Source: Scilla litardierei (lineage: Eukaryota; Streptophyta; Magnoliopsida; Asparagales; Asparagaceae). Taken from it: a stretch of 64,000 nt of DNA. The number at the start of each line of letters is the position of its first letter. Position 1 is the stretch's first letter. Positions 10,102-21,545 of the stretch are shown here, one piece after another. The translations under genes were made by a program, and so were the position numbers. Location: positions 111,016,837 through 111,080,836 of the forward strand of contig CM061139.1 in NCBI GenBank assembly GCA_030789695.1. Direction: 5' to 3'. Under the pieces are notes generated by a model. The model was not told where the DNA came from. It searched no databases and worked only from the letters and a program-made list of their open reading frames with translations.

Positions 10102-10412
10102 ATGGTGAGCGCTACTGAGCTCTGGCACACCCTCGAGCACGCCATCGAGAACTACACCGGACTCTCTACGGCGACATTCTTCACCCTCCTTGCGGTGGCG
10201 CTGGCGCTCTAGTACGTGGTGTCCGGGCTGTTCGCGGCCCCGCCGTCGCCGAGGAAGAGGGGGGTGGAGTTTGAGCAGATGGAGCCCCTCCCGTCGCCGG
10301 TGCAGCTTGGTGATGTCACCGAGGAGGAGCTCAACGCCTACGATGGGTCCGATCCTAAGAAGGCCTTGCTCATGGCCATCAAGGGCCAGATCTATAACGT
10401 CACGCAGAGCAG
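10102..10412 (+). pseudogene. Membrane steroid-binding protein (MAPR) first exon, with nonsense codon
   Basis: The exon starts at ATG 10,102 after a leader-like AT/CT-rich stretch. It encodes a short acidic N-terminus, a hydrophobic segment (FFTLLAVALAL), and then EFEQMEPLPSPVQLGDVTEEEL and the start of a cytochrome-b5-like domain (AIKGQIYNVTQSR). This matches plant MSBP1/MAPR proteins. A TAG at 10,210-10,212 (codon 37) sits inside the membrane anchor. The exon ends AG|GTATAA at 10,412/10,413, the usual position in the b5-like domain. The rest of the domain does not follow, and the next recognisable exons belong to PFP-alpha. Hence a captured, dead fragment. Confidence 0.82.
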
Positions 10413-11423
10413 GTATAATTTCGCCGGTCTGATTTTGTTTTGAATTAGGGTTTTGGTTAGGGTTTGTTTTCTTCCCTCAGGGTTTTTTTAGTTTCTTCGA
10501 TAAAGTTGACCTTTTTCTTTTTGTAGCTTGGTGGTGTAATGAATTTTAACTGTGAAGCTGACTTCTTTTGATGATCTATAGATTATTTTCTGTGTGTAAA
10601 TGTTGGTAATTTTGCTAACTATAGTAATTCTTGAAAGAAATGTTGAATCCGATTGGCTTCTGAGTAGATTAGATTAAATTTTCATTGTTCTTTTTCATAT
10701 GCAGGTGTAGATTCTAAATAATTGATGCTCCTGGCAGTTTAGCTGCAGATTATACATTGATATTGCACAATTGGATTGTTGTGTACTCTGTGTTTGTTAC
10801 AAGAATGTCATTCTCTGAATTGTTTCAATTCTCTTATACTTGCTTGTTCTATCTTGATACTGCAAAGGTTACAGTCTGCTCTAGGTAAAATGATACAATG
10901 TTAACTTTGAAATGTATAAATTTCTTTAGTTTCACAAACACCATTCATTATTCTCTAAAGATTGCAAGTAATGCTACCCAACCCACTACTTGCTCTTAAC
11001 AACCACCACCACAAGAATGACATAACAATGGTTCCACAATCCGCTAAGAGCCAGACTACTCTCTCATTTTAATATGAGAGGGCCCATAAAAAAGAACAAA
11101 TAACAATCAATCAACTTAAGAACATACATTCATTATAGGAAATGCTAGTCCAAGCATAACAAACATTCTTATGAAGACTACAAACTATAATATCAAACTT
11201 TTAAACTGATAGGCACTCGCAATTGGACTGATATGCAGAAATTATGAGTTCTAGTTAAGAGAATATAACGAATACAGAATATGTGAATTTAAGCATGTAT
11301 TTTCTTGAATCCCCACAGGCTCAATAGTATAGCCAGTCGTGTCATTCCCTATATGATTCATCCAGTAAATCTAGAAATGAACATTGAGTTTATATATTCT
11401 AACATTAAGTTTTTTTGGGACAG
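10413..11423. other. Intron-like filler between MSBP1 and PFP-alpha fragments
   Basis: AT-rich sequence starting with a good splice donor. I find no further MSBP1 exon and no other coding trace. Confidence 0.4.
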
Positions 11424-12520
11424 ATTGAAACTGAGAAACTTCTAGCACAGCTAGTGGAGACAGAGATGGACATACGAACTGTGAGTTCAACTTCTACTTG
11501 CTTGGGCAATGGCATTTGAGCTTGATTCCAATCCGTATTATAACATAAGGATTTCATTTGCTGATGCATATGATTCTCTATTAGTTACATATGATTTAAA
11601 ATTATAAATGTGCAATGCTGATACTATGCAAATACAGTTTAATCATTTTTTTTGAAGTACATTACTTTACCGGAATATCAGTCAATTCATTACAATCAGC
11701 TTATGCCATGTGATATGTGGGACATGTAAATTCACGAAAAATGCATCAGCAAACTCAGTGCACAACTTTTATGTGCACAACACCACAAGATATGAAATGT
11801 GAACCAACAAATCCATCTACTTCCTAGAATCATTCATGGATGATTTCTTGCTTTTGCTACTGTTCTTTTTGCCAATTCAAATTGATTTGCTTGTTTCATA
11901 ATATGCAAAGGTAGAACTTGATATGCTTTCTTGTATGTGCACAGACCTATGGACACAGTTAATCAAGCTTCATTGATATCAATGTAGACTCATAAATGTT
12001 GGTCCACCACATGATAATATTGCCCTAATTACATCCACTAAAACTAAAAGAAATTCTCGAGTTTTTGTTGTCAGTATCATCTTCAGCTGAAGGCATGACC
12101 TTGAAGTGTTGAGTAGTCTTCATTTTCCCAATCAATTATGCCAATTATTTTACTGCTTTATAGCATGTCTTAATCTACTCTAAACTTCTTCAATTTGGTA
12201 TCGACAGAAAAATGGCACATACAAAGGGAAAAAGTTCAATGCCATCTGCCATTTCTTCGGATATCAGGTGCGAGGGTCACTACCTTCTAAATTTGACTGT
12301 GACTATGCTTATGTGAGGAGTTTCATCCTTTAAACTGATTTTACATCGATAATTTCTTCTGTTGCAATTTAACGAACATTCACATTGGATTATATTTGGA
12401 CAGGCTCTTGGGCATGTTTCTTATCATCTTATTGCAGCAGGGGTTAGTGGATATATGGCCACGGTGACCAATCTTAAAAATGATGTGTCTAAGTGGCGGT
12501 GTGGAGGTGCTCCATTAACA
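11424..12520 (+). pseudogene. PFPA: PFP-alpha (PPi-dependent phosphofructokinase regulatory subunit) fragment, three exons
   Basis: Three exons with canonical borders: 11,424-11,480 (IETEKLLAQLVETEMDIRT), 12,208-12,312 ([18 protein letters not shown] and on) and 12,404-12,520 ([19 protein letters not shown] and on to GGAPLT). Read in order they are one contiguous block of the C-terminal half of plant PFP-alpha, the regulatory subunit of the cytosolic enzyme that interconverts fructose 6-phosphate and fructose 1,6-bisphosphate with pyrophosphate. Each exon keeps an open frame with few changes. Upstream catalytic-fold exons and the last exons are absent. Nothing suggests a functional gene. It follows the MSBP1 fragment in the same direction. 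Confidence 0.85.
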
Positions 12521-13914
12521 GTTAGTTTTCTACCAATCTTTTCTCTTAGTTTCTTTATATATAAACGAAAGTTTATATTCAACTGGGCATTATTCTATTA
12601 TGCATTTTGGAAGCAAAACCTTCTGAATTCTCTTAGAGAATATCTCATGCTATTTTTCCTTATGAAAGGAACCACCATTAGTTTTTAGGATTGTTCATTC
12701 AGATGATGGGAACTGGTCAGTTTAATTTTTCGTTTCAATCCCCAACTGGCTCATCATGGCTATTGATTGTATCTCCAAGAGTTTGCTATACTGATTTCAA
12801 TAATTATGGCATTACAATAGTTGTAGATATATGCACTTTATTTACCATCGAACGCAACATATTTGATGTGGTACTAGTGTTACTGGCCTCTAGCCAATTC
12901 ATTTAAAGGCAAAAAATTGGCTGGTGTATGAAATAGTCTAATTGATCCTTGTAACACTTAAGATCTGGTGCTGGTTGTTGTCCACAGTTGATGTGTGTCG
13001 TTACTCTTGCCTTGTTGACAAATTCCTATTAGCCAGTTATTCCCAAAGGCTAACTTAAATAGATAGTTCAGATAAAATCCAGAATACTTGGTGCTTACTA
13101 GTTTTTTTTGGCATGCATCTGTTTCTTCTTCATGGGAGCTATATATGGAAATGCCTTGAACTCTTCCACCAAAGCATGTTGCACTGAACCACAGTGGCAG
13201 CTACATTCCAACATCATGATATTGTTACAAATCAAGTTTTTATCACAATGGATTATGTGCATTATTGAGATCAACACACTGTTTATAGTACTCAGAATTG
13301 TACTAATTTTGTTATATTGCCCTGGATTATAAATTATTTTCTTTCTGATGTGCATGGATTTTGCTTTGTAAGAGTGAAACATATATATTCCTGTGACATT
13401 TCTATTTCATTCTGAACTGTTTCAGCTCTTTCACCCTGGCTTTCTTTAAAAAAGAAATTAGAAACCCTTGAATATTCAATAAATTCCACAATGTAGCTAT
13501 TTCTAGAAGCATACAATTGTGTTCTATTTGCAGGTCTCCTACCGAATGAATTCACTTTATGGATGTAAACAACATTGGCAAAGCCAGTTCAAAAATAAAA
13601 AAAATGTTAACATAGCTGAGTGTAGAAATAGAACTCATGTAGTTGATCCAAACATTTCGAAAAAGGCCTTGTTAATGATGCAGATTTAAAATTATATGCG
13701 GTTCATTGTTCTTTTTTTCATTTATTATTATTATTTTAAGAATTAATTCTGGTTTACTTATTTCTGATGGAAGTTTATCCGTTTTATGCCTATCTATCTT
13801 GGAATTCTAGTATTATACGATGCTACTCTATCTATTCTGTTTATATTAACTTTTATGTCCTTATCTTCTTTGATAGGCTGCCATATTCTGATCGCTTTTT
13901 TACCTTTCCTACAG
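12521..13914. other. AT-rich filler between PFP-alpha and kinase fragments
   Basis: The first part reads as the intron after the last PFP-alpha exon. No expected next PFP-alpha exon and no other recognisable gene was found. Confidence 0.35.
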
Positions 13915-14267
13915 GAGGGGCAGCTTTTGAACCTCTTTCCTGGAGCCTAAGGCTGAAGATAGCCATTGGGGCGGCCCGAGGCCTTGCATTTCTTCACTCT
14001 TCAAAGAAGCAAATCATTTATCGTGATTTCAAGGCATCCAACATCCTTCTTGATTCGGTACTGGTTTTGAGTTTAGCAACACTTATTAGGATATGATTAT
14101 TATTTTATTATGTCCATCTAATCTTTTTAATTTTTCCTCTCAGAATTATAATCCGAAGCTCTCTGACTTTGGTCTGGCAAAGCATGGGCCGACTGGTGGA
14201 GATTCACATGTCACCACTCGTGTCATGGGCACCCATGGTTACGTGGCACCAGAGTATGTAGCAACTG
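13915..14267 (+). pseudogene. Receptor-like cytoplasmic kinase (RLCK VII type) fragment, two exons
   Basis: Exon 13,915-14,057 encodes [20 protein letters not shown] and the catalytic loop [13 protein letters not shown]. Exon 14,144-14,267 encodes [19 protein letters not shown] and [14 protein letters not shown], covering the DFG motif and activation segment. The YRD form of the HRD motif and the sequence style are those of plant RLCK VII (PBL/APK1-like) kinases. The borders (CAG|, |GT) are intact. The ATP-binding lobe and the rest of the C-lobe are missing on both sides, so this is a captured fragment of kinase subdomains about VIa to VIII. Confidence 0.85.
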
Positions 14268-15750
14268 GTATGTATCACTATCACTAAGGTATCCTGCTGC
14301 TCATTTGTATGATTTGCTAACCACCACACCATTTTAAAAAAAGAATAAAAGAATCCCATCATTGAAGATTTTTTAGAAGAGCCGCATGATTGGTACCTTT
14401 CCATCAACTTAGTGGTTCACCATGAATGGTATTCAAATGATGATGTGCTCTTTGCTGTAGGGGACTCTATTGCAAAGCCTATGCCATGCTTTTATCCACT
14501 GACCATTATCCTGCCGCTAGATTTTTATAGGAAAAATTAATGGAATGCTAAGGGAGTCTTACAATGTTAAGGGAATGCTTTTTCAAATTAGATAACAACT
14601 CATTTTGCCAAACTAGGTGAACATATAAATTTAAAATTATATGTTCACTGGATAGTCAATTCGGAATTTTAATTTTACACATGTACAGATCTAACACCAG
14701 AGGTCTGGCATTGCCTATAATGTGCTGGATGTTATTGCATTACGCGAGCCAATTATTATTATACTTGCTGGAAAAGATTGATTTGGCATACATACTTTCA
14801 TTTTGAAGTGTAACAGTTGGTTCTTCAATCTGCATGATTCTTGTTGATTCTCAATGGTGGTAAGCATTGCCATGTGATTTTCCACCTGAGTAGCAAGGAG
14901 TTCATCATCAATATTAGTCAATGATGTGATTTTAGTGGACTCGAATGCTGTTGCAAGTTTCACTTCACTCATTCTTCCACTGAAGTTTATCATATGATCT
15001 GGAAGATCTTTAGGTGCTTGGCAAATCACAGAGTCTGTAGGATAAACCCAATTTTTCTTATCTGTGCGGAATCCAAGTGCCCAAGTTTTCATCTTGTAAT
15101 TGCATTACACGAGCCAAATGGTAGTGTAATCGCTGGAAAAGATCGATTTGGTGTCCATCCAATCATGTTGAAGTGCAACATTTGTTGCTTCAGTCTACAT
15201 GAATCTTGATAATTTGTGATAGTAGGTGCTTGGCAAATCACAGAGTTCTGTGTGAAGAGGTTAGTGAAGATAAAAAAGATTGTTCTAGCAAGTTGTTTAG
15301 AACTCTAGAATATATGTCAAATAAACTTGTTCATTCTTTTCTGTTTTGGCATTTAAATTGAAGAGCGTGATGAAGAGGCTCTTAAGTTCCTGAAGGATAT
15401 CAAGTGGTCCAGAATTGATAATCCGAAGGGATTCAAGCTTGAATTCTAAATATGCTCTGAATGTTTTGTGATTTGAATTGTGATATGCTATTTTCTGATA
15501 TGCTATTTTCTGATATGTTTTGTGATATGCTATTTTCTGTATGGATTTTTGATTATTACAGAGGTTATTAGTTAATAATTTTATCAATACACGCATCTCA
15601 TTGGGATGACTTGCTATACGGTCTTTTACAGTGATTATAGACATCTAGTCATACCCAAACATTATGATTCCATGTCGTCTTGTATACCTGCTTGTATAAT
15701 TATGGTTCCACAACGCTCTTATATATCTGAATCGTTGTTTCTCTCCGCAG
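14268..15750. other. Filler with a diverged internal duplication
   Basis: No coding trace. It includes the duplicated segments listed at 14,731-15,252. Confidence 0.35.
14731..15252. repeat. Diverged duplication of about 125 bp plus a 26-bp tag
   Basis: The stretch from 14,731 (gcattacgcgagcc and on to a Gly/Lys-like ctggaaaagat) recurs at about 15,095. The tag ggtgcttggcaaatcacaga occurs at 15,013 and 15,226, so the order tag-copy alternates. Confidence 0.6.
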
Positions 15751-15948
15751 AAGCTCTCTTTATTGGTGACCGAAGCCTACATGGATGCACATCAGAAGAG
15801 CGTACATGTAAGATTCAGATAATTTCAGACATCCACCCGTATTCGAATCCTGATATTTTATCCATTCTAATACGTCCTGTAGGCCATGAAAGAGAGAATG
15901 AGCAATCTTGCCCAGAGCCTCGGAATGCCACCAGGCATGAGCGAGTGA
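15751..15948 (+). pseudogene. YbaB/STIC2-like nucleoid-associated protein, last two exons
   Basis: Exon 15,751-15,807 encodes KLSLLVTEAYMDAHQKSVH, preceded by a pyrimidine tract and CAG and followed by GTAAG. Exon 15,883-15,948 encodes AMKERMSNLAQSLGMPPGMS, then Glu and a stop. Together they match my memory of the C-terminus of the plastid YbaB/EbfC-family proteins (STIC2-like) of plants. The upstream exons are absent, so this is a fragment. The final stop is natural, and the sequence after it is probably the original 3' untranslated region. A longer open frame across this region is in the wrong frame and crosses the intron. Confidence 0.7.
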
Positions 15949-16432
15949 CTCTAAGCGATCGAGGTTGGCCTCAAATCAATCCGGCGACAAATGCACTTCA
16001 ATTTTGTAAACTGGCAATAGGAAATGCGACCATATTCATTGTTACCATGATGCTGAAAGTTCTTCCCCTGCCCAAGACAAATTCCATCTGCTCCTAATCA
16101 TCGTTGTATGAAAATTTCCAAGATGTACATACTCCTGTATCGAAATTGTTGTTTTGGTTACTTCTTTTTAAACGACGATATTTATTGACGTGATACTACG
16201 ATTTCTCCATTAGAGCTGGTACCCTGTATTTGTAATTGTGAAGTGTGGCTTATGCACTTGGATTCATAGATGTTGATGGCCTTGGTTTTGATTATTACAG
16301 AGATTTTTCGTAATGTTTCCAGTTCTTATGTTCATGCTCATGAGTTAGGCATAAAATGCCCTTATTAGCTAGAAATATTATTCTGGGAATTTAATTTCTA
16401 CAATTTTCTATTTTTTTTACAAAATTAAACAT
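15949..16432. other. Probable 3' flank of the YbaB-like fragment
   Basis: AT-rich sequence without coding trace, leading into the CACTA subterminal repeats. Confidence 0.35.
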
Positions 16433-16835
16433 TAGACACGGCCAGTCCGTGGCTAATTTGCATTAGCCACGGCCAGTCCGTGGCTAATGATAATTAGCCA
16501 CGGACTGGCCGTGGCTAATGCAAATTAGCCACTGACTGGCTGTGGCTACTGCTAATTAGCCACGGCCAGTCCGTGTCTAATGCGAATTAGCCACGGCCAG
16601 TCCAAACATTAGATAGTTTCTTAGTAAACCACTTAGATAGCGCTTAAAAAGCGCTATCCAAGCTACCATAGCGGTAGCTTGGATAGCACTTTTATAAGCG
16701 CTATCTTAGTAAACCACTATGATAGCGCTTATAAAAGCGCTATCCAAGCTACCATAGCGGTAGCTTGGATAGCGCTTAAAAGCGCTATCCAAGTGTTAAA
16801 AAAAGCGCTATGTAAGCGTTTTTTTTGTAGTAGTG
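16433..16835 (+). mobile_element. CACTA transposon 3' subterminal region and terminus
   Basis: The end reads, on the opposite strand, CACTACTACAAAAAAAACG, a classic CACTA terminus, finishing at 16,835. Inside it are repeated palindromic units of TTAGCCACGG and CCGTGGCTAAT (16,433-16,610), then inverted GATAGCGCTT/AAGCGCTATC units (16,630-16,815). Subterminal repeats of this kind are known transposase-binding regions in En/Spm elements. The next three bases, tcc, would be the target duplication. Confidence 0.82.
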
Positions 16836-16909
16836 TCCTTTGCTCTATATATCTTGCCAGTGTCGTTCTTCATCGTCGTCGATGCCGCCTTTGTCGAAGG
16901 AATGCCACG

Positions 16910-17690
16910 ATGTACCATTGCCCTCCCTCTCTCCCTCCCTCCCTCACTTCCTCCACCCTTTCTCATGCCCTAAACCTAGGGCGAACGAGAGGGAGGGGGA
17001 GGAGGGGGCGATGGCCATCGCCGCCGCCTAATCTTAGCCTCTTCTCCTTCCGAGTGGAAGGATGGGGTGGGGGAGATGGGGCAGAGGCACGGGCCTCCGC
17101 CCACTCCCTTTCATCCTCCCTTCCCTCCCCCTCCATCCGTCGCCACCCCTGCTCCCCTATCCTCTTTTTGATTGATCAGAATAAGGAGAGGGGGAGCAGG
17201 GGCATCGACGGGTGCCACCGACCCCTCCCACTCCCTCCACACATTGAAGCCCTCTGCTCCCCCTATTCTCCTTCCGATTATTCGAAATGAGGAGAGTGGG
17301 AGAAGGGGTGTCAGCGGGTGCCACCTACCCCTCACCCTCCCCCTACCCTCTCACCCTACCCCTCATTCCCCTCACTCCGTCGTCGCCCTTGATCCTCCTC
17401 CCATCGCCATTAACCCCTCCACCTCACCGTCCCCCCCTCTTCCCCTCCCCCTCACCATACCATCCCCCACCTTCCCTGCCCCTCCACCTCACCGTACACT
17501 CCCCTACCCCTCCACCCCCTCCCCCCCACTGCCCCTACCCCACCCTGATCCACCCCTTCCTTGCCCATCCCGTCCCATTTCCCTCCCCTCCCATCCCTGC
17601 CCCTGCCCATCCCACTCACCCTACCCTTCCCATGTCCCTCCCCTCCCCTCCCTGCCCATGTCCCTGCCCATCCCCCTCCATACTATTTTG
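16910..17690. repeat. Pyrimidine-rich low-complexity tract
   Basis: CCCTCC-type sequence with an imperfect internal duplication of about 115 bp (starting near 17,150 and 17,255). The long proline/serine frames here are compositional. The minus strand has many G runs that could form quadruplexes. Confidence 0.7.
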
Positions 17691-17744
17691 CCTAATTTTT
17701 ATATTTGTTTCTCATTGAAAAGTTTTTATTATATATGTATGTAT

Positions 17745-17745
17745 G

Positions 17746-17820
<75 letters not shown>
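17745..17820. repeat. (TA)n microsatellite, LINE A 3' side
   Basis: A perfect TA run following TATG repeats, directly adjoining the LINE A 3' end. Confidence 0.9.
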
Positions 17821-17822
<2 letters not shown>

Positions 17823-19124
17823 AAAAGTTAGCTTAGCTCTTTATTGATTAATGCACTGTACAAAAGATACATCATGGTCTTTGATAGGCCTGAAGTTTCA
17901 AAAGAGAGAGGATAGGACACAAGCGTCGTCACTCTCTACAGTCGATTCCTCACCATATCAAAACTATACAAAAGAGGGCACTGAATTTGCCAAAAAAATA
18001 AACATTACACCACACAGCCAATCAAGAACATCTCATCACAACACTTCACTTCATAACTGGAATCTGCTAACCATTGTCTTTGAAAGCCCAATTGGATAAA
18101 ACATCAGCCTCATCCTCACCAGTTGGTTCTTGATCTTTTAAAGCCACCCTAACGTCTGCAAAAATCTCCTCAAATAGAGAAGTCTTGCAACGTTCTTCCT
18201 TTTCAAAAATTCTCCTATTTCTCTCCCTCCAAATATGCCAAACTGATGCTGCTAGGACAATCTTGCCAAGCAGACTCAAGACATTCTTACCAACAAAATT
18301 CGCAAGAAAGAACTTCCATACATCTTCTAGCCTAGGAGCAAGGTGCGTATTAATATTAAGTTTAAGTAAAGCACGTCGTAGTATGTAGCGGGAGTAGCAG
18401 CATTCAAAGAAGAGATGCTCCACATTTTCATTAAAGTTGCCCTCACATTAAACACAATTTGTAGCCATATTAATCCCCCATCTACTCATCATTTCCTTAG
18501 TTAGCAGCTTGCCTTTGAGTGCCCTAAGAAGAGTTAGGGACATCTTTGGGTTGTGATTGGGAAACCACACTAATTTATGAAAAGCGAAGGGAGTACCTCT
18601 TATGCACACCCCTTCCCAAGCTTGTCTGAACTGAAAACCCTCACCAGGCGCCCACGCCCACCTATCTGAACCGTGTTGCAACTTGATTTTATCAAGGACC
18701 AGTTTCAGCTGTGCAATTTCCGTGTCATTTTTCCAAGAGCCGGCCTCTAAATATTCATGAACTTTCTTCATCGAGGAATTCACCGGCACATCATATAAGC
18801 AATTTAGAGGCCCGCAATCCAGCCAATTGTCATACCAAAATAGGGTTGATTTTCCATCTCTTACCTTCCGCCTGATTAGCTTTTGGGAAATTTTCCGACA
18901 CTTAAGCATGTGTTTCCAGGTGCCTGATTGCGTTACCAGACCCTCCGCCGCGTAAAACCCACTGGAATTGTCATACCTTTCCTTCATATGCTCTGCCCAG
19001 AGACTACCTGAAGTAAGATATCTCCAGGTTAGTCTAATGCTAGCTGCCTCATTTAAATCTTCCAACAATCTGATTCCAACACCCCCTTCAGCTTTTGGTG
19101 TACAAATATCTTTCCATGCCCAAG

Positions 19125-19127
<3 letters not shown>
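17821..19127 (-). pseudogene. LINE A: 5'-truncated plant L1-type LINE, ORF2 C-terminus
   Basis: On the minus strand the frame enters from the (TA)n tract with WAWKDICTPKAEGGVG. It continues through the region after the reverse transcriptase into the zinc-binding zf-RVT domain (LTLLRALKGKLLTKEMMSRWG, then HLFFECCYSRYILRRALL and WHIWRERNRRIFE). The two parts, 19,068-18,448 and 18,423-18,067, are in the same frame and separated by an in-frame stop at 18,448-18,450. The 3' end reads CTAACTTTTCA before the (TA)n, as in LINEs C and D. The endonuclease and polymerase are missing. Confidence 0.88.

Positions 19128-19166
<39 letters not shown>
19128..19166. repeat. (TA)n microsatellite between LINE A and LINE B
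   Basis: A TA run joining the truncated 5' side of LINE A to the 5' end of LINE B. Confidence 0.9.
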
Positions 19167-19167
<1 letters not shown>

Positions 19168-21545
19168 TCATATTGCGAGATGAGCGGATATTGCGGAGCG
19201 AGAGATTGTGGCGACCCAGGCGGCGGCGGCTTCCAAACAGGCGGTGGATCTGGAGTTTTGGGTGATGGCTGTCTTCCAGGCGGCGGCTCGACAGATCCTT
19301 TTGTGAAGCAAGGGTCTTCGGCTTTCGGGGTTCAAGGCGGAGGCGGCAAGTCTTCTTCCGGCGTTGGCGATTTCTCTGGAGCAGGCGATCGGGGGGATCT
19401 AATCGATTCGGGGGGGGTTCTCTGGTGATCTTCTTGTTGTTGGAGCTTCTTCAAGGGATGGGCGTGGTTCTGGGATTGCTGGAGATCGGGGTGCTGGTTC
19501 TTGTCCTACCGGCGTTGGTCGACTGCCAGGATCGGCAGGGGCGGTGGTCCTCTTGCGATGGATGGGCAGGGTCCCACGAGATCTGCACAGGGTACTAAGT
19601 TGACTGGCTCTCTTATTCCTCCCTCCGAGACTGGTTGGCAGGTCGTTTCCAGGAAGAAGAGGGTTGATAGAACTGGAGGGGGTGGCGTCGGGAATGGATT
19701 TGTGGGGGGCAAAGGTCATTCTTTGAAAGGTGATCTGAATTTGAGGAATCGTGGTGCTCGCAGAGGTAATCTCCATGCCGCTGTTAGACATTTTGAGAAA
19801 AATGTTGGCGCACACCAAGTGCCTGTTAGATTGCCTGTGAGACCAAAAGCACATATTACAATTGATACCACGTTGGCTAAGCAATCGTGGTCTGATATCT
19901 GCGCCAATAGGCGTATGTATGATTCAAACATGGCAATGGCGTTTGTTCCTCCCATTGTGAAAGAAGATGGATCGCAAACTGGATGGGTGGCTTCTTCATT
20001 TATGTTGAAAGGGGCCGAGCAATGGAAGAATACTATAGTGGGTTACGTATTGGGTGATGTCCCTTACTATAGCCAGATTCGGGCGTGGGTGGATAGATTG
20101 TGGAATATCAAACAGGGGATTCATATTTATAGTCGTGAAAATGGATTATTTTACTTCAAATTTGAGGATGGGGCAGAATGTCAAAGAATCCTTCACGGGG
20201 GGGCGTGGATGTTTGATGGGCGACTAGTGGTGCTTCAGCAATGGACTCCAACCCTAAAACATGAAAGGGATATCCTATCTTCGGTCCCCGTCTGGGTGCA
20301 ACTTCATGGGGTGCCGCTTGGAATGTGAACTCTTGAAATATTAAATGTTATTGCTTCGTTGGTAGGAAACCCGATATGCTTGGACAGGCTTACCGCTAAG
20401 AAAGAGCGCATCTCTTTTGCTCGTTGCCTTGTTCATGTGAGCGCTAAGAAACCTATTCCGCAACACGTGGTTGTTGAGCCTGAAGGGGGTGCCCCCATTA
20501 CACCATGTAGAAGGAGAACCCCCCAGATGCAGTAACTGTGTTTGTTTCGGGCATACAGATAAGCAATGTCCTGATATGTTGAAGCCCCCTTCAATCCAAA
20601 AAATCTCGGGTGAGGAATCAGTGGCTATTGACAAGGGAAAGAGGATTAATTGTAGCTTAGCGAGTTCTGAAGTTGGGATCCCGATGCTGGAGGAAGGGTC
20701 CTGCTCACACAAAGCTATGGTCATTGAGGATCAACGGGAGGATCTAGTCCCAGATTCATGTAATCTTCCTCCTGCTGTGGAGTTGGTGAAGCCTTTGGCA
20801 GGTGTCTTGGACCTGGGACTAGGCCAATCTGCTACAACCTCTATTCCTGCGGAACTGATTGTTCCAATGGGAGTAACAAATACTGAGGGACCGGCGGTTA
20901 TTTTGGGTAATGCTATTTTGCATGCGGCTCAACCAGGTATGTCCGAATCTGAGTTGCCATCTTCTGTTGTTTCAACGGAATTGCCTATACAGGAGCCTCA
21001 AAAGGAGGCGGGTCCTGCTCCTGTTCTGGAGGTCGCGCCTACAGGAGTAACTTTGATGAATGAGGCCCTCCCTCGCATGCCTGGGCGCCACCCTACTAGT
21101 AACTTTGATGAATGCCCTCCCCAAGGCCTTGCGAACATGTCCATTCCGGAAATTTTGACGGTACTGAACCCAGAATGGGAGGAGGACTTAGCAGCAGGTG
21201 TTACTCATGAACCGGTTATGCATAAGACATCTAATCTGCAGGCATCTGTGGGAGGATCTAGGAGAAGTAGGCGTTTACGAGAGGGGGCTTCGGGGAAGCC
21301 AGAACAAACTGTTAATTAATGAGTATCTTCATCTGGAATACTCGGGGTCTTAACAACCCCATTAGGAGGAGAGACCTTCATGACAGACTCAAGAATATTC
21401 GCCCCTCTGTTGTTATCTTGCTTGAAACCAAGCTGAAATTGGACAGCAATAATTGGCGTCTGGGCCTCCCTAAGGATTGGATTTGGTTTGATAATTTCTC
21501 CATTCTATCAGGTGGCCGAATTTTAATGGGCTTGGATAGTGATGT
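19167..21545 (+). mobile_element. LINE B: L1-type LINE, 5' end to endonuclease, 3' part replaced
   Basis: Starts with actcatattgcgagatgagc after (TA)n, exactly as LINE C does. It contains the whole ORF1 region and the first about 75 codons of ORF2, and breaks at about 21,546 into Helitron sequence. It is nearly identical to LINE C over this length. Confidence 0.88.
19501..21318 (+). pseudogene. LINE B ORF1 (gag-like, DUF4283 plus zinc knuckle), broken
   Basis: The first segment (19,501-20,328) holds a DUF4283-type domain, the RNA-binding-like region common in plant LINE ORF1 proteins, with FKFEDGAECQRILHGGAWMF and PVWVQLHGVPLGM. A TGA at 20,326-20,328 falls where a Trp is usual. Reading continues in frame to about 20,480, then shifts to the frame 20,471-21,319. 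This encodes a CCHC knuckle (CSNCVCFGHTDKQC) followed by a long acidic, low-complexity tail ending at 21,319. Both defects are shared with LINE C. The glycine-rich frame at 19,180-19,428 upstream may be part of the N-terminus. Confidence 0.82.

Larger units (their letters stand above)
9874..16835 (+). mobile_element. Probable Pack-CACTA carrying fragments of four genes, 5' end missing
   Basis: The segment holds exon pieces of an MSBP1-like gene, PFP-alpha, a receptor-like cytoplasmic kinase and a YbaB/STIC2-like gene, all on the plus strand, several with intact splice sites. It then runs into CACTA subterminal repeats and a CACTA 3' terminus at 16,835. Capture of unrelated fragments is known for Pack-CACTA elements. 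No 5' CACTA terminus is visible between 9,874 and 10,102. The Athila element may have inserted into it, leaving the 5' end beyond the window. A Helitron origin is the alternative, but no Helitron 3' end was seen here. Confidence 0.5.

Noticed and set aside
15606..16097. Plus-strand frame of 163 codons
   Set aside because: It crosses the intron of the YbaB-like fragment in the wrong frame.
10102..16835. Helitron origin of the four-gene-fragment region
   Set aside because: No CTRR end with hairpin was found, whereas a clear CACTA 3' terminus closes the region. Not excluded.
16679..17831. Proline/serine-rich proteins in the C/T-rich tract
   Set aside because: Composition alone keeps these frames open. 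No conserved domain, and they run into the (TA)n tract.
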